Shown here piece by piece: positions 1-6,502 of a stretch of DNA of 7,266 bases. The notes beneath the pieces were generated by a model, which ran no database searches, was not told where the DNA came from, and was given only the letters and a program-made list of their open reading frames with translations. Position 1 is the first letter of the stretch. Every line of letters starts with the position of its first letter. Location: the NCBI GenBank assembly GCA_028869035.1, contig JAGWTL010000141.1, forward strand, positions 1-7,266, read 5' to 3'. The stretch comes from Burkholderiales bacterium (GTDB lineage: Bacteria; Pseudomonadota; Gammaproteobacteria; Burkholderiales; Burkholderiaceae_C). Both the position numbers and the translations under genes were made by a program.

Positions 1-1484
1 GCCGGGTGCTTGACCAGGCAGTTCTCGATCTCGCCGGGGCCGATGCGGTAGCCCGCGGCCTTGAACATGTCGTCCGCACGGCCCTGGTACCAGAGATAGC
101 CGTCGGTGTCGCGCAGCGCCAGGTCACCGGTGCGGCACCAGTCACCGGTGTACTTGGCGCGCGTGCCAGCCTCGTTCTTCCAGTAGCCGAGGAAAAAGAT
201 CGGATCCGGCTGGCCGTGCACGTCCAGGCGGTGGATCGCCACCTCGCCCACCACACCGGCCAGGCTCTCCTTGCCCTGTTCGTCGATCACCGCCACGCGG
301 TGGCCCGGGTAACCCTTGCCCATGCTGCCCGGCTTGGCCGGCCAGAAGATGGAGCAGTTGCCGACGATATAGTTGACCTCGGTCTGACCGAACATCTCGT
401 TGACCGTCACCCCCAGCTCTTTCTGGCAATAAGCAAACACCGCGTCGCCCAAGGCCTCGCCCGCGCTCATGATGGCCTGCAGCCTGAGCTTGAAAAAATG
501 CCTCGGTTGCGGAAAGGCCTTCATCATGGCCTTGAGCGCGGTCGGGAAGAGGAAGGTGTGCGTGACCTCGTACTTCTGCAAAAGCTCGAAGGCGGTCTGC
601 GGGCTGAAACGGCCGTTCCAGGCCACGATGGGGCGCCCGAAATAGAGTGCGGGCAGGAGCGCATCCATCAGCCCGCCGGTCCAGCTCCAGTCTGCGGGGC
701 TCCAGAAGACGCTGGGCGTGCTGGGCTTCGGCAGCGTCGGCAAGGGCCCCGAAGCCTGCGGATCGAAGCCGAACCAGTTCTGGCTGCAGATGAAACCCGT
801 GAGATTGCCGATCAACGCGCGGTGCGGGATCAGCGCGCCCTTGGGATTGCCCGTGGTGCCACTGGTGTAGATCAGCACGGCCGGATCCTCCGCACGGGTG
901 GGCCGCGGCGCGTAAGCCGGCGGCTGTGTTGCCAGCAGCGCCGTGTAGTCCAGGTCGGCCAGGGACGCCGCGCCGCCACCGGCGTCCCCACTGGCGCTGT
1001 CGCCCACACCGATCACGTGCCGCAGCGCCTCGCAGCTGCCGCGCAGGTTCTGGATGGTGAGGAGGGCAGCGTCGTCGCAGATCAGCACCGAAGCCGCGCT
1101 GTCGTTCAGGCGAAATTCAAGCGCATCAGGCCCGAACAGGGTGGACAGGGGCATGGCCACCGCCCCCATCTGCAGCACCGCCATACAGGCCACGGCTGTC
1201 TCGAAGCGCTGTGGCATCACGATGGCCACGCGGTCGCCGCGCCTCACGCCCAGCGTGCCCAGGGCCGCCGAAAGCCGGTTGGCCTGTTCATGCAATTCGG
1301 CATAACTATGGGAGCGTGTCCGCAGGCCCGCCCCGTCGGCATGGATGGCGATGCGCAGCCCCGCATCCGCCGCCTGCGCCCAGCGCCGGCAACACACCTC
1401 GGCGATATTGAAGGTCTCGGGCACCTGCCAGCGGAACTGGCGGTGCAAGGCCTCGTAGTTGTCCCGCTTCTGACTGCGCGCCAT
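1..1484 (-). CDS. AMP-forming acyl-CoA synthetase (acetyl/medium-chain type), C-terminus beyond window
   Basis: The gene reads without interruption from the ATG at 1484-1482 to the window edge, giving 494 codons. It belongs to the ANL adenylating superfamily, which activates a carboxylic acid with ATP to an acyl-AMP and transfers it to CoA; a cytoplasmic enzyme is expected. Visible motifs are the P-loop TSGTTGNPKG at residues 207-216, FWSPADW at 260-266, the FGQTE motif at 365-369 (E369 is the expected Mg/ATP ligand), the TGDW...RTGD segment ending at D454, and the hinge-region GRADD at 468-472 followed by GYRIGPGEIEN. The catalytic lysine of the C-terminal domain should lie beyond the left edge and cannot be checked. 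The layout resembles acetyl-CoA synthetase-like or medium-chain (ACSM-like) enzymes, but substrate cannot be told from sequence. The start is supported by an AAGGAG ribosome binding site 7 bases upstream. It is transcribed divergently from the hydrolase at 1498. A long plus-strand open frame lies antisense to it and is a GC-rich shadow. Confidence 0.93.
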   Translation of the reverse strand, partial: MARSQKRDNYEALHRQFRWQVPETFNIAEVCCRRWAQAADAGLRIAIHADGAGLRTRSHSYAELHEQANRLSAALGTLGVRRGDRVAIVMPQRFETAVACMAVLQMGAVAMPLSTLFGPDALEFRLNDSAASVLICDDAALLTIQNLRGSCEALRHVIGVGDSASGDAGGGAASLADLDYTALLATQPPAYAPRPTRAEDPAVLIYTSGTTGNPKGALIPHRALIGNLTGFICSQNWFGFDPQASGPLPTLPKPSTPSVFWSPADWSWTGGLMDALLPALYFGRPIVAWNGRFSPQTAFELLQKYEVTHTFLFPTALKAMMKAFPQPRHFFKLRLQAIMSAGEALGDAVFAYCQKELGVTVNEMFGQTEVNYIVGNCSIFWPAKPGSMGKGYPGHRVAVIDEQGKESLAGVVGEVAIHRLDVHGQPDPIFFLGYWKNEAGTRAKYTGDWCRTGDLALRDTDGYLWYQGRADDMFKAAGYRIGPGEIENCLVKHP

Positions 1485-1491
1485 ACGGTGT

Positions 1492-1497
1492 CTCCTT
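1492..1497 (-). promoter_or_regulatory. Ribosome binding site of the acyl-CoA synthetase
   Basis: Read on the minus strand, the sequence is AAGGAG, 7 bases before the ATG at 1484. It is a strong Shine-Dalgarno match and fixes the start of the synthetase. It directly abuts the first possible start codon (1498) of the divergent hydrolase, so the two 5' ends share almost no spacer. Confidence 0.8.
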
Positions 1498-2427
1498 ATG
1501 ATGCTGCAAATGTACCAAGCCCGCCGCCCAGCCCACAGCGAATTCGCCCCCGTCCGCAACCTGAAGTACCACGTCTGGCGCTGGGGCGAGACCGATTCCA
1601 CCCAGCCTCCGCTGGTGCTCATGCATGGCTGGATGGATGTGGCTGCCTCCTACCAGTTCGTCGTGGACGCCTTCAGCCCGGCTTTTTTCCGGGGCCGCAC
1701 CATCATCGCCGCCGACTGGCGCGGGTTCGGCCTCAGTGACTGCCCGGGGCACGACAACTACTGGTTTCCGGACTATCTGGCCGATCTGGACTTCCTGCTC
1801 GACCACTACGCCGGCGACAAGGCTGTGGACCTGGTGGGCCACAGCATGGGCGGCAATGTGGTCATGCTGTACGCTGGCGTGCGCCCCCAGCGCATACGCC
1901 GCCTGGTTAATCTGGAAGGCTTTGGCATGCCGGCTACCAAGGCGGCGCAAGCCCCTCGCCGTTACGCCAAGTGGATCGATGAGCTCAAGAGCCTGCACCG
2001 TGGTGAACTGGCACTCAAGAGTTACGCCAATGCCGACGGCGTGGCGCGCCGCCTCATGAAGACCAATCCGCGCCTGAGCGAGGACAAGGCCCAGTGGCTG
2101 GCCCGGCATTGGGCGCGTCCGAACGCGCAGGACCAGTGGGATATCCTGGGCGACGCCGCGCACAAGATCGTCAACGCCCAACTCTACCGGGTAGACGAGG
2201 TGCTGGCCGCCTTTGCCGCCATCACGGCCCCAGTGCTGTCGGTGGAAGCCAGCGACAAGCAGATGGAGCGATGGTGGGAAGGCAAGTACACCCTGGCCGA
2301 ATTCCACGAGCGCCTGAGGAGCGTTCCCCAGTTGCAGAAGGCCGTGGTCCGGGACGCCGGCCATATGCTGCACCATGACCAGCCCGAACAGCTGGCCCGC
2401 CTGATCGAAGACTTCCTTCTTTCATGA
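1498..2427 (+). CDS. Alpha/beta-fold hydrolase
   Basis: This is a complete 309-residue protein of the alpha/beta hydrolase superfamily (esterase, lipase or C-C hydrolase-like), probably cytoplasmic since no signal peptide or membrane segment is seen. The oxyanion-hole motif HGWMD is at residues 43-47. The nucleophile elbow GHSMGG is at 114-119 with S116 as the nucleophile. D253, in VEASDKQ after the strand APVLSVE, is the likely acid (E250 is an alternative). H289 in DAGHM is the catalytic histidine. A helical cap of roughly residues 141-240 lies between strands 6 and 7, rich in Arg, Lys and Trp. The substrate is unknown. Start codons at 1498, 1501 and 1510 are all possible; none has a good Shine-Dalgarno, so the exact N-terminus is uncertain by up to four residues. 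It is divergent from the acyl-CoA synthetase, which might hint at a shared role with acyl or ester substrates, but this is only inference from position. Confidence 0.92.
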   Translation: MMLQMYQARRPAHSEFAPVRNLKYHVWRWGETDSTQPPLVLMHGWMDVAASYQFVVDAFSPAFFRGRTIIAADWRGFGLSDCPGHDNYWFPDYLADLDFLLDHYAGDKAVDLVGHSMGGNVVMLYAGVRPQRIRRLVNLEGFGMPATKAAQAPRRYAKWIDELKSLHRGELALKSYANADGVARRLMKTNPRLSEDKAQWLARHWARPNAQDQWDILGDAAHKIVNAQLYRVDEVLAAFAAITAPVLSVEASDKQMERWWEGKYTLAEFHERLRSVPQLQKAVVRDAGHMLHHDQPEQLARLIEDFLLS

Positions 2428-2442
2428 GCACCCGCAGGGTGC
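2428..2442 (+). repeat. Short perfect hairpin directly after the hydrolase stop
   Basis: GCACCC and GGGTGC form a perfect 6-base-pair stem around a GCA loop, starting at the first base after the TGA. No T-run follows (next bases are AGTGGAG), so it is not a typical intrinsic terminator. It may help protect or end the hydrolase mRNA, or be one of the small GC-rich palindromes seen elsewhere in this window. Confidence 0.5.
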
Positions 2443-2450
2443 AGTGGAGA

Positions 2451-2472
2451 CTAACTTTCAGTGAAAAGTTAG
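2451..2472. repeat. 8-bp inverted repeat upstream of prfB, possible operator
   Basis: CTAACTTT (2451-2458) and AAAGTTAG (2465-2472) are exact reverse complements separated by CAGTGA. The element is AT-rich in a GC-rich region, which fits a protein-binding dyad better than an RNA terminator; no T-run follows. It lies 9 bases before a possible -10 box and would cover the -35 position of that promoter. No regulator is recognised. Confidence 0.4.
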
Positions 2473-2480
2473 GTCGCAAC

Positions 2481-2486
2481 TAAAAT
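2481..2486 (+). promoter_or_regulatory. Possible -10 box for prfB
   Basis: TAAAAT matches the sigma-70 -10 consensus TATAAT at five of six bases and lies in the only AT-rich part of the gap. The expected -35 position (around 2458-2463) has no good TTGACA match and falls inside the inverted repeat 2451-2472. A transcript starting near 2493 would have a leader of about 70 bases. This is a weak call. Confidence 0.25.
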
Positions 2487-2507
2487 ATGAAGTTCCGGGT
2501 AAAAAGC

Positions 2508-2520
2508 GTGCCTCCGGCAC
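2508..2520 (+). repeat. Short hairpin in the prfB leader
   Basis: GTGCC and GGCAC form a perfect 5-base-pair stem around a TCC loop, 41 bases before the prfB start codon. It is too far from the ribosome binding site to mask it and has no T-run, so no clear role can be assigned. Confidence 0.35.
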
Positions 2521-2561
2521 CTTGCCCGCCCCGGCAGAACACACTCACAGGATTTCCCATC

Positions 2562-3666
2562 ATGGACGCAGAACAGATCAATGCCATCGGTAGCAAACTG
2601 GCCGACCTGAGCCAGCGCACGGTCGAGCTCCGGAGGTATCTTTGACTACGATGCCAAAGCTGAACGACTGAGGACGGTCAACGCCTCGCTCGAAGACCCC
2701 ACGGTCTGGAACGACCCCAAGCGCGCCCAGGAACTGGGCAGGGAAAAGAAGGCCCTGGACGACGTGGTCGTTACGCTGGACAAACTCAGCAGCGAGCTCT
2801 CCGACAACTCCGAGCTCTATGAGATGAGCAAGGAAGAAGGCGACGAAGCCGGTCTCAAGACCATCTCGGCCGAAGAAGCCAAGCTCTCCGAGATCGTGGA
2901 GAAGCTGGAGTTCCGCCGCATGTTCAACAACCCGGCTGATCCCCTGCCCGCCTTCCTGGACATCCAGGCCGGCGCTGGCGGCACCGAGGCCTGCGACTGG
3001 GCCAGCATGCTGCTGCGCCAGTACCTCAAGTACGCCGAGCGCAAGGGCTTCAAGGCCACGGTGGAAGAAGAAACCCCTGGCGACACCGCCGGCATCAAGA
3101 GCGCATCGATCAAGATCGAGGGTGACTACGCCTTTGGCCTGCTGCGCACCGAAACCGGTGTGCACCGCCTGGTGCGCAAGTCGCCCTTCGACTCCTCGGG
3201 CGGCCGCCACACCAGCTTTGCCAGCGTCTTCGTCTACCCGGAAATCGACGACACCATCGAGATCGACATCAACCCGTCAGATGTGCGCACTGACACCTTT
3301 CGCGCCAGCGGCGCGGGCGGCCAGCACATCAACAAGACCGACTCGGCCGTGCGCCTCACGCACATCCCCACCGGCATCGTGGTGCAGTGCCAGGACGGCC
3401 GCAGCCAGCACAGCAACCGCGACGTGGCGTGGAAACGTCTGCGCAGCCGCCTGTACGACCACGAGATGCGCAAACGCCAGGAAGAACAACAGAAGCTGGA
3501 AGACAGCAAGACCGACGTGGGCTGGGGCCATCAGATCCGCAGCTATGTGCTGGACCAGAGCCGCATCAAGGACCTGCGTACCAATTACGAGACCTCGGCC
3601 ACCCAGAAGGTTCTGGACGGCGACCTCGACCCCTTCATCGAAGCCTCCCTGAAACAAGGTGTTTAA
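2562..3666 (+). CDS. prfB: Peptide chain release factor 2 (RF2), made by programmed +1 frameshift
   Basis: RF2 recognises UGA and UAA stop codons in the ribosomal A site and triggers peptide release. The gene is split over two frames: codons 1-27 start at ATG 2562 and reach an in-frame TGA at 2643-2645; after slipping forward one base, decoding continues from GAC at 2644 to TAA at 3664-3666. The joined product is 367 residues, close to the 365 of E. coli RF2. The stop-codon-reading SPF tripeptide is at residues 207-209 (RKSPFDS) and the catalytic GGQ at 252-254 (SGAGGQH). Residue 248 is Ala, where E. coli K-12 has the unusual Thr246. The N-terminal coiled, acidic domain covers roughly residues 1-110. 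An AGGA ribosome binding site lies at 2549-2552. pepN follows after 9 bases, suggesting an operon. Annotation that ignores the frameshift would give only the downstream part, from a false GTG start at 2764. Confidence 0.98.
2632..2646 (+). promoter_or_regulatory. prfB programmed +1 frameshift signal (RF2 autoregulation)
   Basis: The site has the internal Shine-Dalgarno-like GGAGG at 2632-2636, TAT, the slippery codon CTT at 2640-2642, and the stop TGA followed by C (2643-2646). This is the known prfB recoding element: when RF2 is scarce, the UGA is read slowly and the peptidyl-tRNA on CUU slips to UUU, entering the +1 frame; when RF2 is abundant, termination gives a 27-residue peptide. The CTTTGAC core matches the E. 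coli element, while the purine-rich stretch is CGGAGG instead of AGGGGG. Confidence 0.97.
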
Positions 3667-3675
3667 GGAACCATC

Positions 3676-6366
3676 ATGCGTGAAGGACAAGCCAAGGTCA
3701 TCCAGCGCGAGGACTACACCGCGCCGGCCTACTGGATCGACGCCGTCGACCTGAGTTTCGACCTGGACCCGGCCAAGACCCGCGTGCTCAACCAGATGAC
3801 GCTGCGCCGCAACCCGGCCGTAGCGGCACAGGCCCTGCGCCTGGACGGCGAGGAACTGAACCTGGCGCGTGTGCTGGTCAACGGCCAGGGTACGAGCTTC
3901 AAGATGGACGGCGGCCAGCTCGTGCTGGAAAACCTGCCGGAAGGCGAAGCCCCCTTCGAGCTGGAAATCTTCACCACTTGCAACCCGGCGAAGAACAGCA
4001 AGCTCATGGGTCTGTACGTGAGCAACGACTCCTTCTTCACGCAATGCGAGGCCGAGGGTTTCCGCCGCATCACCTATTTCCTGGACCGCCCCGACGTGAT
4101 GGCCAGCTACAGCGTGACGCTGCGCGCCGACAAGAAGAAATACCCGGTGCTGCTGTCCAACGGCAACCTGGTCGAGCAGGGCGAGCTGGAGGACGGCCGC
4201 CACTTTGCCAAGTGGGTGGACCCGCACAAGAAGCCCTGCTACCTTTTCGCGCTGGTGGCCGGCCAGCTGGTGGCGCGCGAGCAGCGCATCACCGCGCGCA
4301 ACGGCCAGGACCACCTGCTGCAGGTCTTCGTTCGCCCGGGTGATCTGGACAAGACCGAGCACGCAATGAACTCTCTCATGGCCTCGGTGGCTTGGGACGA
4401 GGCGCGCTTCAATCTTCCGCTGGACCTGGAACGCTTCATGATCGTCGCCACCAGCGACTTCAACATGGGTGCGATGGAGAACAAGGGCCTGAACATCTTC
4501 AACACGAAGTACGTTCTGGCCAATCAGGCCACCGCCACCGATGCCGACTACGCCAATATCGAAAGCGTGGTGGGTCACGAGTACTTCCACAACTGGACCG
4601 GCAACCGCGTCACCTGCCGTGACTGGTTCCAGCTGAGCCTGAAAGAGGGCCTGACCGTCTTCCGCGACCAGGAGTTCAGCCAGGATCTGGCGGGCGACCT
4701 CTCGGCCCGCGCCGTCAAACGCATCGAGGATGTGCGCGTGCTGCGCACCGCCCAGTTTCCCGAGGACGCCGGCCCCATGGCCCACCCGGTGCGTCCGGAC
4801 TCCTACATCGAGATCAACAACTTCTACACCGTCACCGTCTACGAAAAAGGCGCCGAAGTCGTGCGCATGCAGCAGACGCTGACCTCGCGCGAAGGTTTCG
4901 CCAAGGGCATGGCCCTGTACTTCCAGCGCTTTGATGGCCAGGCTGTGACCTGCGACGACTTCGCCCAGGCCATAGCAGACGCCAACCCCGGCTCCGAACT
5001 GGCCCGCCTGCTGCCCCAGTTCAAGCGCTGGTACAGCCAGGCCGGCACGCCTTGCCTGAGCGCCACCGCGCAATACGACGCCGCGACCCGCAGCTACACA
5101 CTGACGCTGAGCCAGTCCTGCGCCCCCACCCCGGGCCAGGCGCTTAAAGAGCCCTTTGTCATCCCGGTCAGCCTGGGCCTGATCACCAGCGATGGCCGCA
5201 CCTTGCCCCTGCAACTCGAAGGTGAGAGCCAAGCCAGCGCCAGCTCACGCACCATCGTGCTAACCGACAGCAGCCAGACCATGCGCTTCATCAACGTCGA
5301 TGCCGAGCCCGTTCCATCGCTGCTGCGTGGTTTCAGCGCTCCCGTGGTGCTGGCCTACGACTACAGCGACGAACAGCTGCTGGCCCTGCTGGCCCACGAT
5401 ACCGACCCCTTCAACCGCTGGGAAGCCGGCCAGCGCCTGGCTGTCAAGCGCGCGCTGGTTTTCATCCGCGGCAACGCCCAGCCCGGCGAGGCCAAGGTGC
5501 TGGACAGTGCCTATGTCGAAGCCATGCGCCAGGTGCTGCGCCACCCCAGGCTGGACGCCGCCTTCAAGGAACTGGTGCTGACCCTGCCGGCCGAGACCTA
5601 TATGTCCGAGCAGTTGGACGTGGTGGACCCGCAGCGTGTGCACGCCGTGCGCGAGTCCATGCGCCAGCAGCTGGCGCTGGAGCTGCAGAGCGACTGGCAA
5701 TGGGCCTACGAGGAACACCACGACACGGGTGCCTACCGTCCCGACGCCCTGTCCTCCGGCCGCCGCGCCCTCACCGGTCTGGCCCTCACCATGCTCTGTC
5801 TGGCCGCGCGCGAGACCGGTGATGCTATCTGGCCCGGCAAGACCTACCAGCGTTTCAAGGACGCCGGCAACATGACCGACCGCTTCAATGCGCTGGGCGC
5901 CCTGGTCAACAGCGGCCACGCCCTGGCGGCCGAGGCGCTGGCGCGTTTCCACGCCCTGTTCAAGGACGAGGCCCTGGTGCTGGACAAGTGGTTCGCCCTG
6001 CAGGCCGGCACCTGCGACCGCGGCGGCCAGGTGCTGCCGGCCGTGCGCCAGCTCATGAACCACCCGGGCTTCAACCTGCGCAACCCCAACCGCGCGCGCA
6101 GTCTGATCTTCTCCTACTGCAGCGCCAACCCGGGCGCCTTCCACCGCGCCGATGCGGCCGGTTATGTGTACTGGAGCGAACGCGTACTGGAGCTGGACGG
6201 CATCAACCCGCAGGTCGCCGCCCGCCTGGCGCGCGCGCTGGACCGCTGGAAGAAACTGGCCGAGCCCTACCGCCACGCCGCCCGCGAAGCCATCGCCCGC
6301 GTGGCCGCCAAACCCGACCTGAGCAACGATGTGCGCGAGGTCGTGACCCGCGCCTTGGCAGAATGA
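3676..6366 (+). CDS. pepN: Aminopeptidase N (M1 family zinc metallopeptidase)
   Basis: PepN removes N-terminal residues from peptides in the cytoplasm, finishing protein degradation. The 896-residue product is a little longer than the 870 of E. coli PepN and aligns along its whole length. The zinc site is HEYFH at 301-305 with the third ligand E324 (HExxH-x18-E), and E302 is the general base. The exopeptidase motif GAMEN is at 265-269. Q123 and E125 (in TQCEAEG) match residues that bind the substrate N-terminus in E. coli, M264 matches the S1-pocket methionine, K323 precedes E324 as expected, and Y389 in VYEKGAE matches the transition-state tyrosine. Domain order is N-terminal beta (about 1-197), thermolysin-like catalytic (to about 450), a small beta domain (to about 555), then an all-helical C-terminal domain. 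No signal peptide is seen. The start has a ribosome binding site AAGGAA at 3665-3670 that overlaps the prfB stop codon, so translation and transcription are probably linked to prfB. Confidence 0.97.
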   Translation: MREGQAKVIQREDYTAPAYWIDAVDLSFDLDPAKTRVLNQMTLRRNPAVAAQALRLDGEELNLARVLVNGQGTSFKMDGGQLVLENLPEGEAPFELEIFTTCNPAKNSKLMGLYVSNDSFFTQCEAEGFRRITYFLDRPDVMASYSVTLRADKKKYPVLLSNGNLVEQGELEDGRHFAKWVDPHKKPCYLFALVAGQLVAREQRITARNGQDHLLQVFVRPGDLDKTEHAMNSLMASVAWDEARFNLPLDLERFMIVATSDFNMGAMENKGLNIFNTKYVLANQATATDADYANIESVVGHEYFHNWTGNRVTCRDWFQLSLKEGLTVFRDQEFSQDLAGDLSARAVKRIEDVRVLRTAQFPEDAGPMAHPVRPDSYIEINNFYTVTVYEKGAEVVRMQQTLTSREGFAKGMALYFQRFDGQAVTCDDFAQAIADANPGSELARLLPQFKRWYSQAGTPCLSATAQYDAATRSYTLTLSQSCAPTPGQALKEPFVIPVSLGLITSDGRTLPLQLEGESQASASSRTIVLTDSSQTMRFINVDAEPVPSLLRGFSAPVVLAYDYSDEQLLALLAHDTDPFNRWEAGQRLAVKRALVFIRGNAQPGEAKVLDSAYVEAMRQVLRHPRLDAAFKELVLTLPAETYMSEQLDVVDPQRVHAVRESMRQQLALELQSDWQWAYEEHHDTGAYRPDALSSGRRALTGLALTMLCLAARETGDAIWPGKTYQRFKDAGNMTDRFNALGALVNSGHALAAEALARFHALFKDEALVLDKWFALQAGTCDRGGQVLPAVRQLMNHPGFNLRNPNRARSLIFSYCSANPGAFHRADAAGYVYWSERVLELDGINPQVAARLARALDRWKKLAEPYRHAAREAIARVAAKPDLSNDVREVVTRALAE

Positions 6367-6442
6367 TGACGAAATGACCTCGCCGCTGCCGCGGCATTGA
6401 TGACGCGGGCTACGCCCGCATGACTCAAGTCATTTCGTCATC
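6365..6442. repeat. 14-bp perfect inverted repeat flanking a 50-base spacer after pepN
   Basis: GATGACGAAATGAC (6365-6378) and GTCATTTCGTCATC (6429-6442) are exact reverse complements. The left arm begins inside the pepN stop codon TGA (6364-6366). The spacer contains two further hairpins: GCCGC-TGCC-GCGGC at 6382-6395 and GCGGGC-TAC-GCCCGC at 6405-6419. There is no T-run on either strand, so the structure would not be a standard intrinsic terminator, though it could stabilise or protect the 3' end of the pepN message. Confidence 0.7.
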
Positions 6443-6483
6443 GAAGCCGCGCAGCGGCAAGATCATGCGCGCAGCGCGTCATC
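6365..6483. repeat. Composite palindromic element between pepN and fbp (REP/BIME-like)
   Basis: Nearly all of the pepN-fbp gap is made of palindromes. Besides the 14-bp repeat (6365-6378 with 6429-6442), a second pair, GATGACGCG (6399-6407) and CGCGTCATC (6475-6483), interlocks with it in the order A-B-A'-B'. Local hairpins are at 6382-6395, 6405-6419, 6446-6458 (GCCGC-GCA-GCGGC) and 6461-6483 (an imperfect dyad with a GCA loop around GCGC arms). GATGAC or its complement occurs four times. The arrangement resembles interspersed palindromic elements such as BIMEs, but I do not recognise a named family, and only one copy is present in this window. Confidence 0.55.
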
Positions 6484-6502
6484 CATCCCTACGGAGAAGA
6501 AC

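Noticed and set aside
6..1739. 577-residue plus-strand open frame antisense to the acyl-CoA synthetase
   Set aside because: It is rich in Arg, His, Ala and Gly with no recognisable domain, while the opposite strand encodes a clear AMP-forming enzyme with all motifs in order. Long antisense frames are expected in GC-rich coding sequence.
1306..2376. 356-residue minus-strand open frame opposite the hydrolase
   Set aside because: It lies antisense to a hydrolase with an intact catalytic triad, overlaps the synthetase start region, and shows no domain.
2643..2645. prfB as a pseudogene broken by an early stop
   Set aside because: The TGA sits in the canonical RF2 frameshift site, and both halves together match full-length RF2 with SPF and GGQ intact.
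3277..5232. 651-residue minus-strand open frame across prfB and pepN
   Set aside because: It crosses two well-supported genes on the other strand, has low-complexity Val/Ala/His/Gln-rich composition and no family motif. It is a codon-bias shadow.
5260..6276. 338-residue minus-strand open frame opposite the pepN 3' half
   Set aside because: It is antisense to the conserved helical domain of PepN and has shadow-type composition.
6365..6442. Intrinsic terminator after pepN
   Set aside because: The long inverted repeat has a 50-base spacer and no T-run on either strand, so it does not meet the usual pattern; a factor-dependent end cannot be excluded.
6365..6483. Insertion sequence remnant or CRISPR array
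   Set aside because: No transposase fragment or target-site duplication is seen, and the repeats are inverted and irregularly spaced, unlike regular direct repeats with unique spacers.
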